Assembly (NCBI GenBank): GCA_030605475.1
Contig: JAUWIG010000048.1
Coordinates: 1 to 64,000 of the forward strand
Direction of reading: 5' to 3'
Source of the DNA: Planctomycetota bacterium
GTDB taxonomy: Bacteria > Planctomycetota > Phycisphaerae > Sedimentisphaerales > Anaerobacaceae
DNA length: 64,000 nt
Shown here: one piece after another, positions 9,013-18,713 of the stretch
Numbering within the stretch: position 1 is the stretch's first letter
How the letters are laid out: the number at the start of each line of letters is the position of its first letter
The notes under the pieces: model-generated
What the model was told of the DNA's origin: nothing
What the model saw: only the letters and a program-made list of their open reading frames with translations
Database searches by the model: none
Translations under genes and position numbers: made by a program

Positions 9013-12000
9013 TTATAGACCGGTACCTCCAAGTCGTTTCTTTTCAAGCTGGATATTCAGTCCCAATCCTCTTATTTCATTACACAATACATCAAAGGAC
9101 AGCGGAGTACCGGCTTCGAGGGTGTTTTGCCCTTTGACCATTGATTCATAGATTTTTGTTCGGCCCTCAACATCGTCGCTTTTGACCGTCAGCATTTCCT
9201 GCAGGGAATAAGCCGCTCCGTAGCCTTCCAGAGCCCAGACTTCCATTTCGCCGAACCTTTGTCCGCCGGTCCTGGCCTTGCCGCCTAACGGCTGTTGTGT
9301 AATCAGACTATATGGACCGGTTGCCCTGGCGTGGATTTTATCGTCAACAAGATGATGCAATTTCATCATATAAAGGTATCCGATGGTTGCACTCTGGTCG
9401 AATGGCTTACCCGTCCTGCCATCGTGCAGTTGAGTCTTCAGGGTTTGAGGGACATGCACGAAAAACTCGTCGTCGGACGGAGCTTGTTTATTTTCTTCGA
9501 GTTCAGCAGCTCGTTGTCTCATAAGCTCATTCGCTTCAACGGTGAGCTTTTCGATATCATCTTCAATAGCACCGTCGAAAACTGGTGTAATAGCGTTAAA
9601 GCCCAACACCTTTGCCGCCCAGCCGAGGTGCGTCTCTAGAATCTGCCCGACATTCATTCGGCTCGGCACGCCAAGAGGATTCAGCAATATATCGAGAGGC
9701 GTACCGTCTCCGAGGAACGGCATATCCTCTTCCGGCATAATCTTTGCGATAACGCCTTTGTTGCCGTGACGCCCGGCCATTTTGTCGCCAATCGACAATG
9801 TTCTTTTGGTTGCAGTGTAGACCTTTACCATCTGCAAAACGCCGCTGGGCAGTTCATCGCCGCGTTTCATACTCTCAATCCTGTGTTTCTTTTCCTTTTG
9901 AATTTCGGCAATCTCGACCCAGAGTTTATCGATAATCTTTTGTACCCCTTCTCGAGCCGAAGCAGGCCTGACCCACTTAATACCAAAGTTCTCCACCTGC
10001 TCATAGATAACCTCATCATCATCACTGGTACCGACTTTCTGACGTGTGGATGGGTCGACGATATTAACGTCGAACTTTCTGTGGATAGCTTCTATCATTC
10101 GCCTGAATATCACACATCCTTTGGCCCTCATCTGCTTTTCATATTGTTTTATCTGGGCCGCCAGTGCCTTCTTTGCTTCTTCACCGCCTGCGCCACGTCT
10201 GGCGAACTGTTCCGTTTTTATTACCACTCCCTCATAACCGCTGGGCAGTTCAAGAGAGTCATTTTTGACATCTTCGCCGGCTCTGCCGAATATAGCGTGC
10301 AGCAGTTTCTCCTCAGGCGTCAGTTCGGTCTTGCCCTTGGGCACCACCTTGCCTACCAGGATATCTCCAGGGCATACTCTTGTGCCTTCACGGACTATTC
10401 CGTGTTCATCAAGGTTTCGCAGCGCCTTCTCGCCGACATTGGGAATATCACTGGTAAATTCTTCCTTGCCGAGTCGGGTTTCACGAACCTCTGCGGTAAA
10501 TTCATCGATGTGAATACTTGTGAAACTATCGTTCTTGACGAGTCTTTCGCTGATGATGATTGCGTCCTCAAAGTTAAAACCATCGAAAGAGACAAATCCT
10601 ACGAGGATGTTTTTACCGAGTGCCAGCACCCCCTCAGCGGTTCCTCCGCCGTCTGCTATAATCTGGTTCTTCTCAACTTTTTCACCGAGTTTAACTACAG
10701 GCACTTGATTGAGACAGGTTCTTTCATTTAACCCGACGAATTTTTTCAGTTTATACTCAATGGTATTTGGCGTATAGCGTTTGTCCGTTCCTCCATCAGA
10801 TATTACTATCCGCTGTGAATCCACCTCTGTAACGACGCCGGCTCTTTGCGCATGGACGACCATACTTGAGTTTCGGCCGATTACTTCTTCCATACCGGTA
10901 CCAACGAAGGGCCTCTCTGTTTTTAGCAGTGGAACTGCCTGTCGCTGCATATTAGAGCCCATCAGAGCTCGGTTTGCATCATCGTGCTCCAGGAACGGGA
11001 TAAGCGAGGCTGAAATGCCAACAGTTTGTTTGGGTGAAATATCAACGTAGTCAACCTCATCGCTGGGTACATGGGCCAGTTCACCGCTTTTTCTGGCCAA
11101 TACCATTCCCTTTTTTACGTGGTTCGACGGCTTATCGTCTGACTGCTCGACTGCGCTCGGCGGCGCAAATATTGCTTTCATCTCCTCATCAGCACGCAAA
11201 TATTCCACCTCATTGGTAACCTTACCATTCTTGATTTTGCGGTATGGCGTAAGCAGAAATCCATATTCGTCAACCCTTGAAAATATTGCTAACGAAGCAA
11301 TCAAGCCGATATTGGTCCCTTCTGGTGTTTCAATCGGGCAGATTCTGCCGTAGTGACTGATATGAACGTCGCGGACTTCAAAGCCTGCCCGCCTTCTGTT
11401 CAAACCGCCGGGGCCGAGAGCTGATAGACGCCTTTCATGACTTAATTGACTTAAAGCGTTGGTCTGGTCAACAATCTGGCTCAATTCACCGCGACCAAAG
11501 AAATAGTTGATACTGCTTGATACACTCTTGGAATTTACCAAATCAGCTATGCGCACCGACTCATCAATGTCTTTTTTCATACTCATTCGTTCCTGAACGG
11601 TCTTGCGGAGCTTTAGCAGCCCTTTTCTGAATTCGTCGGCGGCGAGCTCGTCGATTGTACGCAGCCTTCTGTTACCCAAATGGTCGATATCATCAATTTC
11701 ACCCTCGTTGTTGCGCAGGGCTATTATGTATTTCATTGTGTTGAGGAAATCTTCGGGCCGAAGTGTCATCTCATTTTCGTCTGCCCTTTGCTCAAACTTG
11801 CGATTCAGTCTGAACCTTCCAACCTTTCCCAGACGATAGCGGTTCATATCAGAAAATTTCTCTTCAAAGAAGGTTTTTGCTTTCTCTTCATTGGGTGGAT
11901 TGCCCGGTCTTAATCTCATATAAAACTTTAGCAACGCCTGTTCGTGGCTTTGGCAATCGTCTTCCGCAAGAGTGTTCAAAATGAGTGCATCACGCACTTG

Positions 12001-12813
12001 GTTGATAACTTCGACTTTTTTGATACCGCTTTGTTGGATTAAAGAGACCTTATCACCGATTTGCTCGCCGGCTTTTACTGTGATTTCACCCGTCTCTTTG
12101 TCCACAATGGGTCCTACCGACCACATAGTAGGTGTCAGTTTACTTTTTGGAATAGTTTCTGTTTGATAAAAGAGACGTAAAATGGTCTCGGTGTTGCCGT
12201 AGTCAGGTTCTATCGCACGCAGAAAGACAGTTGCAGGTATTTTGCTGGACTGGTCAATCTTGACGACCAGCACGTCTTTACGCGTAACGCCTATTTCTAT
12301 CCAGCTGCCCCTTTCGGGTATGATTCTGCCGCCGTGTAGTACTCTATCACCTTCTTTGCTGCCGATAACAAAATCAACGCCTGGGCTTCGGTGTAGCTGG
12401 CTTACAATCACCCGCTCGGCACCGTTTATGATAAACTCTCCGCCGCCTATCATAACCGGCATCTCGCCAAGGTATATTGTCTGCTCGGCCAAATCTTCGC
12501 CTTCATTGGTCCGCAGTCTGCAGCAAATCTTCAACGGGTAACCGTATGTCAGACGTAGCTGTCGGCACTCAGTAGGGGTATAACGTGGCTTTTCCAGCTC
12601 GTAGTAGAGATATTCCAAAAGCATAGTTTTGTCGTAGCTTTCGATGGGGAATATCTCCTGAAACAGCCCTTCGAAACCTACGGGTTTTCTTTTGGTTGGT
12701 GGCACATCTTTTTGCAAAAAGTTTTCGTAGCTTCTTTTCTGTATCGCTACCAGGTCTGGAACATCAACAGCATCTTGGACTTTGCCAAAATTGCGAACAT
12801 TTTGTAAAACCAT
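9013..12813 (-). CDS. rpoB: DNA-directed RNA polymerase subunit beta
   Basis: Beta of 1266 residues. Recognisable blocks are the rifampicin pocket ([15 protein letters not shown], then [12 protein letters not shown]), [13 protein letters not shown], the active-centre block [24 protein letters not shown] and the C-terminal [20 protein letters not shown]. In the pocket, E. coli positions Q513, D516, H526, R529 and S531 are kept. F514 is Ile, M515 is Val, N518 is Thr and P520 is Ala. Start [10 protein letters not shown] has GGGAG upstream. A heptad-like DNA stretch lies in frame at 10760-10794. It is transcribed after rplL and before rpoC in the usual order. Confidence 0.97.
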   Translation of the reverse strand: MVLQNVRNFGKVQDAVDVPDLVAIQKRSYENFLQKDVPPTKRKPVGFEGLFQEIFPIESYDKTMLLEYLYYELEKPRYTPTECRQLRLTYGYPLKICCRLRTNEGEDLAEQTIYLGEMPVMIGGGEFIINGAERVIVSQLHRSPGVDFVIGSKEGDRVLHGGRIIPERGSWIEIGVTRKDVLVVKIDQSSKIPATVFLRAIEPDYGNTETILRLFYQTETIPKSKLTPTMWSVGPIVDKETGEITVKAGEQIGDKVSLIQQSGIKKVEVINQVRDALILNTLAEDDCQSHEQALLKFYMRLRPGNPPNEEKAKTFFEEKFSDMNRYRLGKVGRFRLNRKFEQRADENEMTLRPEDFLNTMKYIIALRNNEGEIDDIDHLGNRRLRTIDELAADEFRKGLLKLRKTVQERMSMKKDIDESVRIADLVNSKSVSSSINYFFGRGELSQIVDQTNALSQLSHERRLSALGPGGLNRRRAGFEVRDVHISHYGRICPIETPEGTNIGLIASLAIFSRVDEYGFLLTPYRKIKNGKVTNEVEYLRADEEMKAIFAPPSAVEQSDDKPSNHVKKGMVLARKSGELAHVPSDEVDYVDISPKQTVGISASLIPFLEHDDANRALMGSNMQRQAVPLLKTERPFVGTGMEEVIGRNSSMVVHAQRAGVVTEVDSQRIVISDGGTDKRYTPNTIEYKLKKFVGLNERTCLNQVPVVKLGEKVEKNQIIADGGGTAEGVLALGKNILVGFVSFDGFNFEDAIIISERLVKNDSFTSIHIDEFTAEVRETRLGKEEFTSDIPNVGEKALRNLDEHGIVREGTRVCPGDILVGKVVPKGKTELTPEEKLLHAIFGRAGEDVKNDSLELPSGYEGVVIKTEQFARRGAGGEEAKKALAAQIKQYEKQMRAKGCVIFRRMIEAIHRKFDVNIVDPSTRQKVGTSDDDEVIYEQVENFGIKWVRPASAREGVQKIIDKLWVEIAEIQKEKKHRIESMKRGDELPSGVLQMVKVYTATKRTLSIGDKMAGRHGNKGVIAKIMPEEDMPFLGDGTPLDILLNPLGVPSRMNVGQILETHLGWAAKVLGFNAITPVFDGAIEDDIEKLTVEANELMRQRAAELEENKQAPSDDEFFVHVPQTLKTQLHDGRTGKPFDQSATIGYLYMMKLHHLVDDKIHARATGPYSLITQQPLGGKARTGGQRFGEMEVWALEGYGAAYSLQEMLTVKSDDVEGRTKIYESMVKGQNTLEAGTPLSFDVLCNEIRGLGLNIQLEKKRLGGTGL
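10760..10794. repeat. Possible heptad tract within rpoB coding sequence
   Basis: Five units (ATGGTAT, TTGGCGT, ATAGCGT, TTGTCCG, TTCCTCC) are in 7-bp register and use the same TAGCGT words as the intergenic tracts. They encode part of the [15 protein letters not shown] segment of beta. This is weaker than the two rpoC cases because the match is short. Confidence 0.4.
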
Positions 12814-12849
12814 CTCACACTCCCGTAATCATATCGTACTGCGTTTTTC

Positions 12850-12891
12850 TTTTCACGCGATACGCATCGCGCACAATGCATCACGAGATTT
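12850..12891. repeat. Heptad tract at the rplL 3' end
   Basis: Six units (TTTTCAC, GCGATAC, GCATCGC, GCACAAT, GCATCAC, GAGATTT) fill the rpoB-rplL spacer and run through the rplL stop codon. Confidence 0.65.
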
Positions 12892-13363
12892 CAACCACTG
12901 CGCCCGCCGCTTCAAGCTGCTTTTTTGCAGCATCGGCGTCTTCCTTGCTCAGGCCTTCTTTGATAGGCTTGGGAGCACTCTCAACCAGGTCCTTGGCTTC
13001 TTTCAATCCCAGGCTTGTCAAAGCTCTTACTTCTTTGATAACCTGAATCTTTTTATCGCCGAATTCTTTTAGGATTACATCAAAGCTGGTTTTCTCTTCA
13101 GCTTTCTCAACCGGCCCTTGTGCTGCGGGGCCTGCAACGGAAACAACCCCGCTGGCAGCCGGCTCAATTCCGTATTCACCCTTGAGATAGTCGCCGAGCT
13201 CTTTGGCCTGCATCAGCGTCAGACCAACTATCTTGTCGCCAAGCTTCTTAATATCACTGCTCCACTTCTTTGTCTCTTTAGCCTTCTTTGTCTCTTTGGC
13301 TTCCTTTGCGGCTTCCTTTGCTCCTTTCGTTTCGTCGGTTTCTTTTGCTTTTTCCTCTGCCAT
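12881..13363 (-). CDS. rplL: 50S ribosomal protein L7/L12 with extended N-terminus
   Basis: L7/L12 forms the stalk that recruits translation GTPases. The C-terminal domain is clear ([20 protein letters not shown], then [19 protein letters not shown]) and a hinge of Ala/Val/Gly precedes it. At 160 residues it is about 35 longer than usual because of a Lys/Glu/Ala/Thr-rich N-terminal extension (residues 1-34, repeated KAKET and KEAKE) ahead of the dimerisation domain. The start has AGGAG at a suitable distance, so the extension is probably translated. An alternative internal start is not obvious. It sits between rplJ and rpoB as expected. Confidence 0.93.
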   Translation of the reverse strand: MAEEKAKETDETKGAKEAAKEAKETKKAKETKKWSSDIKKLGDKIVGLTLMQAKELGDYLKGEYGIEPAASGVVSVAGPAAQGPVEKAEEKTSFDVILKEFGDKKIQVIKEVRALTSLGLKEAKDLVESAPKPIKEGLSKEDADAAKKQLEAAGAVVEIS

Positions 13364-13472
13364 TTCTCTTAACTCCTATTAGCCAGTGCTTGATGGTAGC
13401 CGAAACTACGCCGTTTCGTTTAACCCATTATTGGGGCAGCCACATAAGCAACCTCATATCTTGTATTTCGAT

Positions 13473-14006
13473 TCACGCTGCTTGTCTTTCAGCCTTTTCA
13501 GCAATAGTTTTTATACAGCCTGCAATAATTCCGGTAGGAGCCGTAAAAATAGAGACCAATCTTGTCGCAGGCGACTGTGCCAATGTGACAATCTCGCTTT
13601 GCAATTCCGCTCGCGTTGGTATCCTTGAAAGTCCCTCTACTGCTTTGGCATCTAAAGCCGAGCCATCCAGAAAAGCGCCTTTAATCTCTATTGCAGGCAC
13701 CTTCCTGTGCCACTCGACCAGTTCTTTCGCAACGTCAACTATGCTGTCGCAACCATAAGCAATAGCGCAGGGCCCGCTGAATAAAGCTGCCGCTGCTTCC
13801 ATCTGTTGGCCAAGCAGCGACTTTTTGAATAGTGAATTTCTCACCACCAATAATCTGACGCCTTTTACCTTAAGCTCACCTCGCATCAGATTGTTGTCAA
13901 CGCCTTTTACACCTTTGGTACTGACAACCAAAAAATCTTTGATATTTTCGTTGGAAATTTTCTTTTCCAATTCCGACTGTAGCAGCTCTTTTACGTATTT
14001 GCTCAT
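13473..14006 (-). CDS. rplJ: 50S ribosomal protein L10
   Basis: L10 of 177 residues, the base of the L7/L12 stalk. The N-terminal RNA-binding part contains [11 protein letters not shown], followed by the GPCAIAYG segment. The C-terminal helix that binds L12 dimers ends the protein ([13 protein letters not shown]). AGGTGA precedes the start. It is followed by rplL after 109 bp, the place where an L10-dependent leader often controls the pair in other bacteria. No fold was established here. Confidence 0.95.
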   Translation of the reverse strand: MSKYVKELLQSELEKKISNENIKDFLVVSTKGVKGVDNNLMRGELKVKGVRLLVVRNSLFKKSLLGQQMEAAAALFSGPCAIAYGCDSIVDVAKELVEWHRKVPAIEIKGAFLDGSALDAKAVEGLSRIPTRAELQSEIVTLAQSPATRLVSIFTAPTGIIAGCIKTIAEKAERQAA

Positions 14007-14019
14007 CTTATCACCTGTG

Positions 14020-14050
14020 TTTCGTATCTCGTGGAGCGTATCTGGGTTCG
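14020..14050. repeat. Heptad tract upstream of rplJ
   Basis: TTTCGTA, TCTCGTG, GAGCGTA and TCTGGGT in 7-bp register lie between rplJ and a palindromic repeat copy. Confidence 0.6.
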
Positions 14051-14052
14051 AG

Positions 14053-14101
14053 TTCCATTTTGCGGGGTCCCCGAACGCAATAAAGGTCGTTTAGGCTCCC
14101 T
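14053..14101. repeat. Dispersed palindromic repeat, copy 2
   Basis: It matches 887-933 from CCATTTTG through GAACGCAATAAAGG to the CTCCC end, including the GAACGC/CGTTT stem. It lies in the rplA-rplJ spacer between two heptad tracts. Confidence 0.6.
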
Positions 14102-14128
14102 CTCGTATTTCGCTTCACACTTCACGTA
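14101..14128. repeat. Heptad tract at the rplA 3' end
   Basis: Four units (TCTCGTA, TTTCGCT, TCACACT, TCACGTA) overlap the rplA stop codon. Confidence 0.6.
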
Positions 14129-14799
14129 CTAACCGTTATACCAGGGCACATCGTCGCGGATATACACATTTTTTTGATATACGTGCCTTTCGCTGTTACC
14201 GGTTTGATTTCCTTTATATGTGATACAAGAGCCTCGATGTTGTCGATTAGTTTTTCGTTCTCGAAGCTTTGCTTGCCGACTACTACGTGGACATTTCCGC
14301 CGGCGTCATTTCTATACTCGACCTTCCCAGCAGAAAATTCGGCTACTGCGGTTGCAACATCGGCAGTTATCGTGCCGTTTTTTGGCGAAGGCATCTTGCC
14401 CTGTGGACCGAGAGTTCGGCCGAGCTTGCCCACCTTGCCCATCACCTTTGGCGAAGCGATAGCAACATCGAAATCCATCCAGCCGTCCGAGACCTTTTTT
14501 ATCAGCTCATCGCAGCCGGCCTCAATGGCGCCGGCCTTTCTGGCTGCTTCAATATCTGGGTCTTCACAAAAGGCGATAACTTTCTTCTGTTTACCTATTC
14601 CGTGAGGCAGAGATATTGAGCCGCGAACCAACTGGTCAGCCTGCTTCGGGTCAATACCCAGATGCAGCACACATTCTATGCTCTGGTCGAATTTCACCGA
14701 CTTAAACGATTTGATTTTTTCGACCGCATCCGCCAGGCTCATCGGCCCTTTGCCTGCCTGTTGTGATTCATTTTTGTATCTTTTGCTTCTAAATCCCAT
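14122..14799 (-). CDS. rplA: 50S ribosomal protein L1
   Basis: L1 of 225 residues, the mobile L1 stalk protein that helps eject E-site tRNA and often autoregulates the rplK-rplA mRNA. The hallmark [17 protein letters not shown] lies mid-protein, and the C-terminal lobe includes [16 protein letters not shown]. The start MGFRSKRYK is preceded only by a GAGA-rich tract, not by a strong Shine-Dalgarno. It lies between rplK and rplJ, as usual. Confidence 0.95.
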   Translation of the reverse strand: MGFRSKRYKNESQQAGKGPMSLADAVEKIKSFKSVKFDQSIECVLHLGIDPKQADQLVRGSISLPHGIGKQKKVIAFCEDPDIEAARKAGAIEAGCDELIKKVSDGWMDFDVAIASPKVMGKVGKLGRTLGPQGKMPSPKNGTITADVATAVAEFSAGKVEYRNDAGGNVHVVVGKQSFENEKLIDNIEALVSHIKEIKPVTAKGTYIKKMCISATMCPGITVST

Positions 14800-14852
14800 A
14801 TCTCGCTTCTCGCATTGTCAGGTTATCAGGTAGCGGGCATCGGATGAGCTTT

Positions 14853-14922
14853 TCCTGATATCCTGATGTCCTGATACCCTGATATCCTTTCGTATTTCGT
14901 ATCTCGTTTCACGCTTCACGAG
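14853..14922. repeat. 8-bp TCCTGATA tract running into a heptad tract
   Basis: Four 8-bp units (TCCTGATA, TCCTGATG, TCCTGATA, CCCTGATA) are followed by five 7-bp units (TTTCGTA twice, TCTCGTT, TCACGCT, TCACGAG) that cross the rplK stop codon. Just before, 14820-14834 carries the inverted word (TCAGGTTA, TCAGGTAG), so a hairpin is possible. Confidence 0.7.
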
Positions 14923-15343
14923 GTACAACTTCTATGCCCATACTGCGGGCGGTGCCTTCTATAATTTTCTCGGCCTGGGCCAAATCGTATGCGTTCAAAT
15001 CTTTAAACTTGGTCTCAGCGATTTTACGCACTTGCTCTGCGGTGACTTTTCCAACTTTCTCTTTATTTGGAACCCCGCTTCCCTTTGCTATTTCCGCTGC
15101 CTGTTTTAAGAGCACCGCTGCCGGCGGACTTTTGACCTCAAAGGTAAAGCTTTTGTCCGCATAGACGGTTATTACAACCGGCACAACCGTTCCGTTAAGG
15201 TCTTTTGTTCGTTCGTTGAACTGTGAGACGAACTGACCGATATTAACCCCGTTTTGACCCAGCGCAGGTCCTATCGGCGGAGCTGGCGTCGCCTGTCCGC
15301 CATTTGCCTGCAATTTAATCTTTACTGCTATTTTTTTGGCCAT
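14909..15343 (-). CDS. rplK: 50S ribosomal protein L11
   Basis: L11 of 144 residues, part of the GTPase-associated centre and the thiostrepton site. Motifs are the N-terminal [18 protein letters not shown] with its prolines, the FNERT segment, and the C-terminal rRNA-binding domain ending ARSMGIEVV. It follows nusG and precedes rplA. There is nothing unusual in the protein. The spacer on its 5' side is a heptad tract rather than a clear ribosome-binding site. Confidence 0.96.
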   Translation of the reverse strand: MAKKIAVKIKLQANGGQATPAPPIGPALGQNGVNIGQFVSQFNERTKDLNGTVVPVVITVYADKSFTFEVKSPPAAVLLKQAAEIAKGSGVPNKEKVGKVTAEQVRKIAETKFKDLNAYDLAQAEKIIEGTARSMGIEVVPREA

Positions 15344-15392
15344 TGTCTCGTATCTCGTACCTCGTTGTTTGTGATTCGATTCACGAATTACA
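15344..15392. repeat. Heptad tract in the nusG-rplK spacer
   Basis: Seven units (TGTCTCG, TATCTCG, TACCTCG, TTGTTTG, TGATTCG and so on) begin at the base next to the rplK start codon and end in the last codons of nusG. Confidence 0.75.
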
Positions 15393-15933
15393 ATTTTTCC
15401 ACCTGCCAGTACTCTATATCCAGCGGTGTGCTTCGACCGAATATCGCAACAATTACCTTTACAACCCCACGCTCGGGGTCAATCGAATCGACCGTACCTT
15501 CAAAGTTTTCAAAGGCACCTTCTCTAATTTTAATCATATCACCTTTTTTAAACTCGACTTTGATACTTGGTGTTTCATCTGGCTTTTCCGCATCCAAAAG
15601 CATCTTAGCTACATCAGTGTCGCGCATCGGCGTGGGGGTTCCTTCTGTGCCGACAAAATCTCCCGCGCCGGTAGTCTCCTTAATCATAAACCAGGCCTTT
15701 TCCTGGACCCGACCGTTATCAGCCGGCTCCATCTCCATAAAAACATAGCCAGGATACAGTTTCCGCTTATGGATAGTCTGCTTACTGCCGCGGATACGCT
15801 TAATCCGCTCAACGGGAACCTCTATCCTGCCGACAATGTCACCTAAATTGTCCATCTTTACTCTCTGCGAAAGAGCTTCTTTGACTTGCTCTTCTTTATT
15901 TGACGCAACTCGTAAAACGTACCACTTCTTCAT
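15388..15933 (-). CDS. nusG: Transcription termination/antitermination factor NusG
   Basis: NusG of 181 residues couples RNA polymerase to ribosomes and Rho. The N-terminal NGN domain starts [16 protein letters not shown] and includes [11 protein letters not shown]. The KOW domain ([19 protein letters not shown]) occupies roughly residues 125-175. It lies between secE and rplK, the usual order. No strong Shine-Dalgarno precedes the ATG because the spacer is an 84-bp heptad tract. Confidence 0.95.
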   Translation of the reverse strand: MKKWYVLRVASNKEEQVKEALSQRVKMDNLGDIVGRIEVPVERIKRIRGSKQTIHKRKLYPGYVFMEMEPADNGRVQEKAWFMIKETTGAGDFVGTEGTPTPMRDTDVAKMLLDAEKPDETPSIKVEFKKGDMIKIREGAFENFEGTVDSIDPERGVVKVIVAIFGRSTPLDIEYWQVEKL

Positions 15934-16017
15934 ATTTCATATCTCGTATTTCACATCTTGTATCTTGTGCTTTGTTCTTCTCGGTTCGTATCACAATTCA
16001 CGGGATACGGCATCAGC
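15934..16017. repeat. Longest clear heptad tract (secE-nusG spacer)
   Basis: Twelve consecutive 7-bp units starting ATTTCAT, ATCTCGT, ATTTCAC, ATCTTGT, ATCTTGT and continuing to TTCACGG and GATACGG fill the whole spacer and enter the secE stop. The consensus drifts from ATCTTGT to TTCACGG while the register is unbroken. Confidence 0.8.
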
Positions 16018-16402
16018 TCAGCATCCAGCTAAAAAACATTTGAAAACCTAAATCTGTGACACCGAGAAGCGCAGCCATAATAACCACAACCACAATAACG
16101 ATAAATGTCGAGACCGCTATTTCCTTCTTGCTTGACCAGCTGACCTTTTTCATTTCGCCTTCAGCGGCAATCATAAAATCTGTAATTGTCTGTTTATTTA
16201 TCAGCCAGAATATCAAGAAGCACAGCCCAACGAACAAGCCGGCAGGCACCATAGTTTCGACCCACAACCCTAAGTCGGTGGCCTGTAATTGCTTGTAAAG
16301 CTGCAAACAGCCCAACCCTGCAATTATTGCTGCGCCAAAGGCACTGCAGAGCCTCGTGTATTTGCCTTGACCGCGTTTATAAATGTTAAATACTAATCCC
16401 AT
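16013..16402 (-). CDS. secE: Preprotein translocase subunit SecE
   Basis: SecE of 129 residues clamps SecY in the Sec translocon. It has three membrane segments like the E. coli protein. The conserved last part contains EMKKVSWSSKKEI followed by a long hydrophobic helix (TFIVIVVVVIMAALLG). The start is placed at MGLVFNIYKRG (16402). A start 18 bp further upstream (16420) would leave only 7 bp to the tRNA-Trp 3' end and lacks a ribosome-binding site. It lies between tRNA-Trp and nusG. A near-palindrome TATCTCG-CT-CGAGATA (16402-16417) overlaps the start region. Confidence 0.92.
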   Translation of the reverse strand: MGLVFNIYKRGQGKYTRLCSAFGAAIIAGLGCLQLYKQLQATDLGLWVETMVPAGLFVGLCFLIFWLINKQTITDFMIAAEGEMKKVSWSSKKEIAVSTFIVIVVVVIMAALLGVTDLGFQMFFSWMLS

Positions 16403-16427
16403 ATCTCGCTCGAGATACATTTCAAAG

Positions 16428-16500
16428 CAGGCCAGGGAGGAATTGAACCCCCAACCTTCGGTTTTGGAGACCGACGCTCTGCCAATTGAGCTACTGGCCT
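16428..16500 (-). tRNA. tRNA-Trp (anticodon CCA)
   Basis: A 73-nt cloverleaf. The acceptor stem AGGCCAG pairs with CTGGCCT, and the D-arm AGCTCAATTGGCAGAGC, anticodon loop CTCCAAA and T-arm with GGTTCAATTCC are all visible. The CCA tail is not encoded. Its position between rpmG and secE is conserved in many bacteria. Confidence 0.95.
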
Positions 16501-16504
16501 ATCT

Positions 16505-16553
16505 AATTGATTATTGATTACTGATTACCGATTATTGATTGTTGATTACTTTT
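16505..16553. repeat. Heptad tract, TATTGAT word family
   Basis: Seven units (AATTGAT, TATTGAT, TACTGAT, TACCGAT, TATTGAT, TGTTGAT, TACTTTT) in perfect 7-bp register between rpmG and tRNA-Trp. It is the clearest example of invariant GAT positions with variable flanks. Confidence 0.85.
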
Positions 16554-16579
16554 TTAACTTTAGGCACTTTAGTTCACTT

Positions 16580-16750
16580 CTACTTACGTCGTATCTTATG
16601 AACAGTATGCTTACGTTCATTTTTACAAAACTTTTTCAACTCTAATTTCGGTGTACCTTCTGCTACACTGACACTTGTGCGATAATTTCTGTGCCTGCAC
16701 TCTTTGCACTCGAGCCAGACATATTCCCTTTTGCTCTTTTTTTTAGCCAT
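16580..16750 (-). CDS. rpmG: 50S ribosomal protein L33
   Basis: L33 of 56 residues. It starts at MAKKKSKREYVWL; the in-frame upstream extension to 16804 has no family support. The first zinc knuckle is present (CKEC). In the second, only one cysteine remains (KFCKNERKHT, where zinc-type L33 has CxxC), so this copy probably binds zinc poorly or not at all. It lies between tuf and tRNA-Trp on the same strand. Confidence 0.93.
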   Translation of the reverse strand: MAKKKSKREYVWLECKECRHRNYRTSVSVAEGTPKLELKKFCKNERKHTVHKIRRK

Positions 16751-16850
16751 AAAACTTATTTCGCCAGGCAAACAGGTTCGCTTAAAGAAAATAGTGTATA
16801 GCAATGGCGGATAGAGAAAGAAAACTATACGCTATATGCTAATTGGGTGC

Positions 16851-18065
16851 TTATTCAAGGATTTTGGTTACTACACCGGCGCCGACTGTCCGGCCACCCT
16901 CACGAATAGCGAAGCGAAGGCCGTCCTCCATGGCGATTGGAGAAATAATCTCCACCTCCATCGTTATATTATCACCAGGTATACACATCTCTGCACTCTT
17001 GCCGTCCCGGCTCATTAACGCGTTAACCGCGCCGGTGACATCGGTTGTTCTAAAATAAAACTGGGGCTTGTAGCCTGCGAAAAACGGTGTATGACGGCCG
17101 CCTTCCTCTTTGGTCAAAACATACACTTCGGCGTGAAACTTGGTGTGGGGAGTAATACTCTTGGGAGCGGCAATGACCTGTCCACGCTCCAAATCTTTCT
17201 TTTCCACACCGCGCAAAAGTATGCCAATGTTGTCGCCGGCCTGGCCTTCACTAAGTGTTTTGTTAAACATCTCTACGCCGGTACATATGGTCTTGCGAGT
17301 CTCTTTTACAAGCCCAACAACTTCAACTTCGTCACCAACGCGGACAATACCGCGATCAACGCGCCCTGTACCAACCGTACCACGACCCTTAATGCTGAAA
17401 ACGTCCTCAACCGGCATAAGAAACGGCTTGTCAACATCACGCTCAGGAATCGGGATGTAATCGTCAACCGCCACCATCAGCTCATCGATACACTTGCAAA
17501 TCTCGTCATCTTTGCCTTCGTTTTCCATCGCTTTCAGTGCTGAACCTCTAATAATAGGAACATCGTCACCCGGGAAGTCATATTTGCTCAGCAGTTCTCT
17601 TATCTCCAGTTCGACCAAATCCAGAAGTTCAGGGTCATCAACCAGGTCAACCTTGTTCAGGAAGACTGCAATCTTGGGCACATTAACCTGACGGGCAAGA
17701 AGGATGTGCTCACGAGTCTGAGGCATAGGACCATCATTGGCTGCCACAACCAAAACCGTCCCGTCCATTTGGGCTGCTCCGGTAATCATATTCTTGATAT
17801 AATCGGCGTGTCCGGGACAATCAACGTGGGCGTAGTGGCGCTTGTCCGTCTCATACTCTACATGGGCGGTATTTATCGTGATGCCGCGCTCTTTTTCTTC
17901 CGGGGCATTGTCTATCTCTTCAAATCGCTTGATATTACCGCCACCCCTCGTATGAGCCAGTCGCATCATGATTGCTACTGTTAGTGTTGTTTTACCGTGG
18001 TCAATATGACCAATCGTTCCAATATTGATATGTGGTTTTGTCCGCTCAAATACCGCCTTAGCCAT
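16851..18065 (-). CDS. tuf: Translation elongation factor Tu
   Basis: EF-Tu of 404 residues delivers aminoacyl-tRNA to the ribosome. G1 is GHIDHGKT, G3 is DCPGHADY, G4 is [25 protein letters not shown] and the domain II/III blocks ([15 protein letters not shown]) follow. The start is at [12 protein letters not shown] (18065), with GGAGG 11 bp upstream. An in-frame ATG 18 bp further upstream overlaps that ribosome-binding site and is rejected. It is the first protein gene of the block, behind tRNA-Thr. Confidence 0.97.
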   Translation of the reverse strand: MAKAVFERTKPHINIGTIGHIDHGKTTLTVAIMMRLAHTRGGGNIKRFEEIDNAPEEKERGITINTAHVEYETDKRHYAHVDCPGHADYIKNMITGAAQMDGTVLVVAANDGPMPQTREHILLARQVNVPKIAVFLNKVDLVDDPELLDLVELEIRELLSKYDFPGDDVPIIRGSALKAMENEGKDDEICKCIDELMVAVDDYIPIPERDVDKPFLMPVEDVFSIKGRGTVGTGRVDRGIVRVGDEVEVVGLVKETRKTICTGVEMFNKTLSEGQAGDNIGILLRGVEKKDLERGQVIAAPKSITPHTKFHAEVYVLTKEEGGRHTPFFAGYKPQFYFRTTDVTGAVNALMSRDGKSAEMCIPGDNITMEVEIISPIAMEDGLRFAIREGGRTVGAGVVTKILE

Positions 18066-18184
18066 TTTAATATAAACCTCCAATGTGCAGTGTTAGTATT
18101 TATTTCCTCTTTCAAACCTCTATAATCAACCCACAGCCAAGATTGCTGATTAATTCTACCAAACTATCTCAGCTTGACCTGCTT

Positions 18185-18216
18185 GCCCCGTAAGACCAAC
18201 GGCTAACTTACGGGGC
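18185..18216. repeat. Perfect hairpin between tRNA-Thr and tuf
   Basis: GCCCCGTAAG (18185-18194) and CTTACGGGGC (18207-18216) are exact complements around a 12-nt loop. There is no T-run on the minus strand, so it looks like a processing or attenuation hairpin between the tRNA and tuf rather than a full terminator. Its loop sequence recurs at 18445-18465. Confidence 0.7.
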
Positions 18217-18224
18217 TTGCTTTT

Positions 18225-18296
<72 letters not shown>

Positions 18297-18713
18297 AATA
18301 CCGAATTCGCCGTTCGCCATTCCGGCGGCGAATCAAATATCTGCCTGGCTTTCAAGCCGTAAAACAAAGAATAAGTCTCTCTCGGTTCCTGCCTTAACAA
18401 GCCTATACGGCAAGTGCAGAGACCCCATACTTCCGTTGGCCCAACAAGACCAATGGCTAACTTACAAAATTGGCTTTTCAATGTAAACATAGTAGTTTAC
18501 GAAACAAACAGTAAGAGTGCAAACATAAAAAATGCGAGAAAACGCAAAAAAACTAAAAAAAAACTAAAAAAACTGAAAATTTCTCGATTTTTTCCTTTTT
18601 GCAGAAAAATCACAAGGAAGAAGATTAGCCACAGAAACGCAGAGCATAATCAATTATCACCATTATTTATTTGGGTCATAGGTGTATAAGTTAAAACTCT
18701 CAGTTGTCAATAA
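18297..18713. other. 417-bp gap upstream of tRNA-Thr/tuf
   Basis: No convincing gene. It contains a GATTCGCCG-type hairpin (about 18304-18335), a second copy of the AAGACCAATGGCTAACTTAC motif (18445-18465), a weak minus-strand promoter candidate (TTTACA at 18482-18487, TAAGTT at 18459-18464, 17-bp spacing), a 10-bp-phased A-tract stretch (18517-18580) and an AGCCACAGAAACGCAGAG phrase of a type commonly dispersed in bacterial intergenic DNA. Confidence 0.55.
18517..18580. repeat. 10-bp-phased A-tracts upstream of tRNA-Thr/tuf
   Basis: Runs of 4-9 A separated by CT, CG or TG at about 10-bp intervals (AACTAAAAAA-type units). A-tracts in helical phase bend DNA. The stretch lies 220-280 bp upstream of tRNA-Thr. 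Confidence 0.55.
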
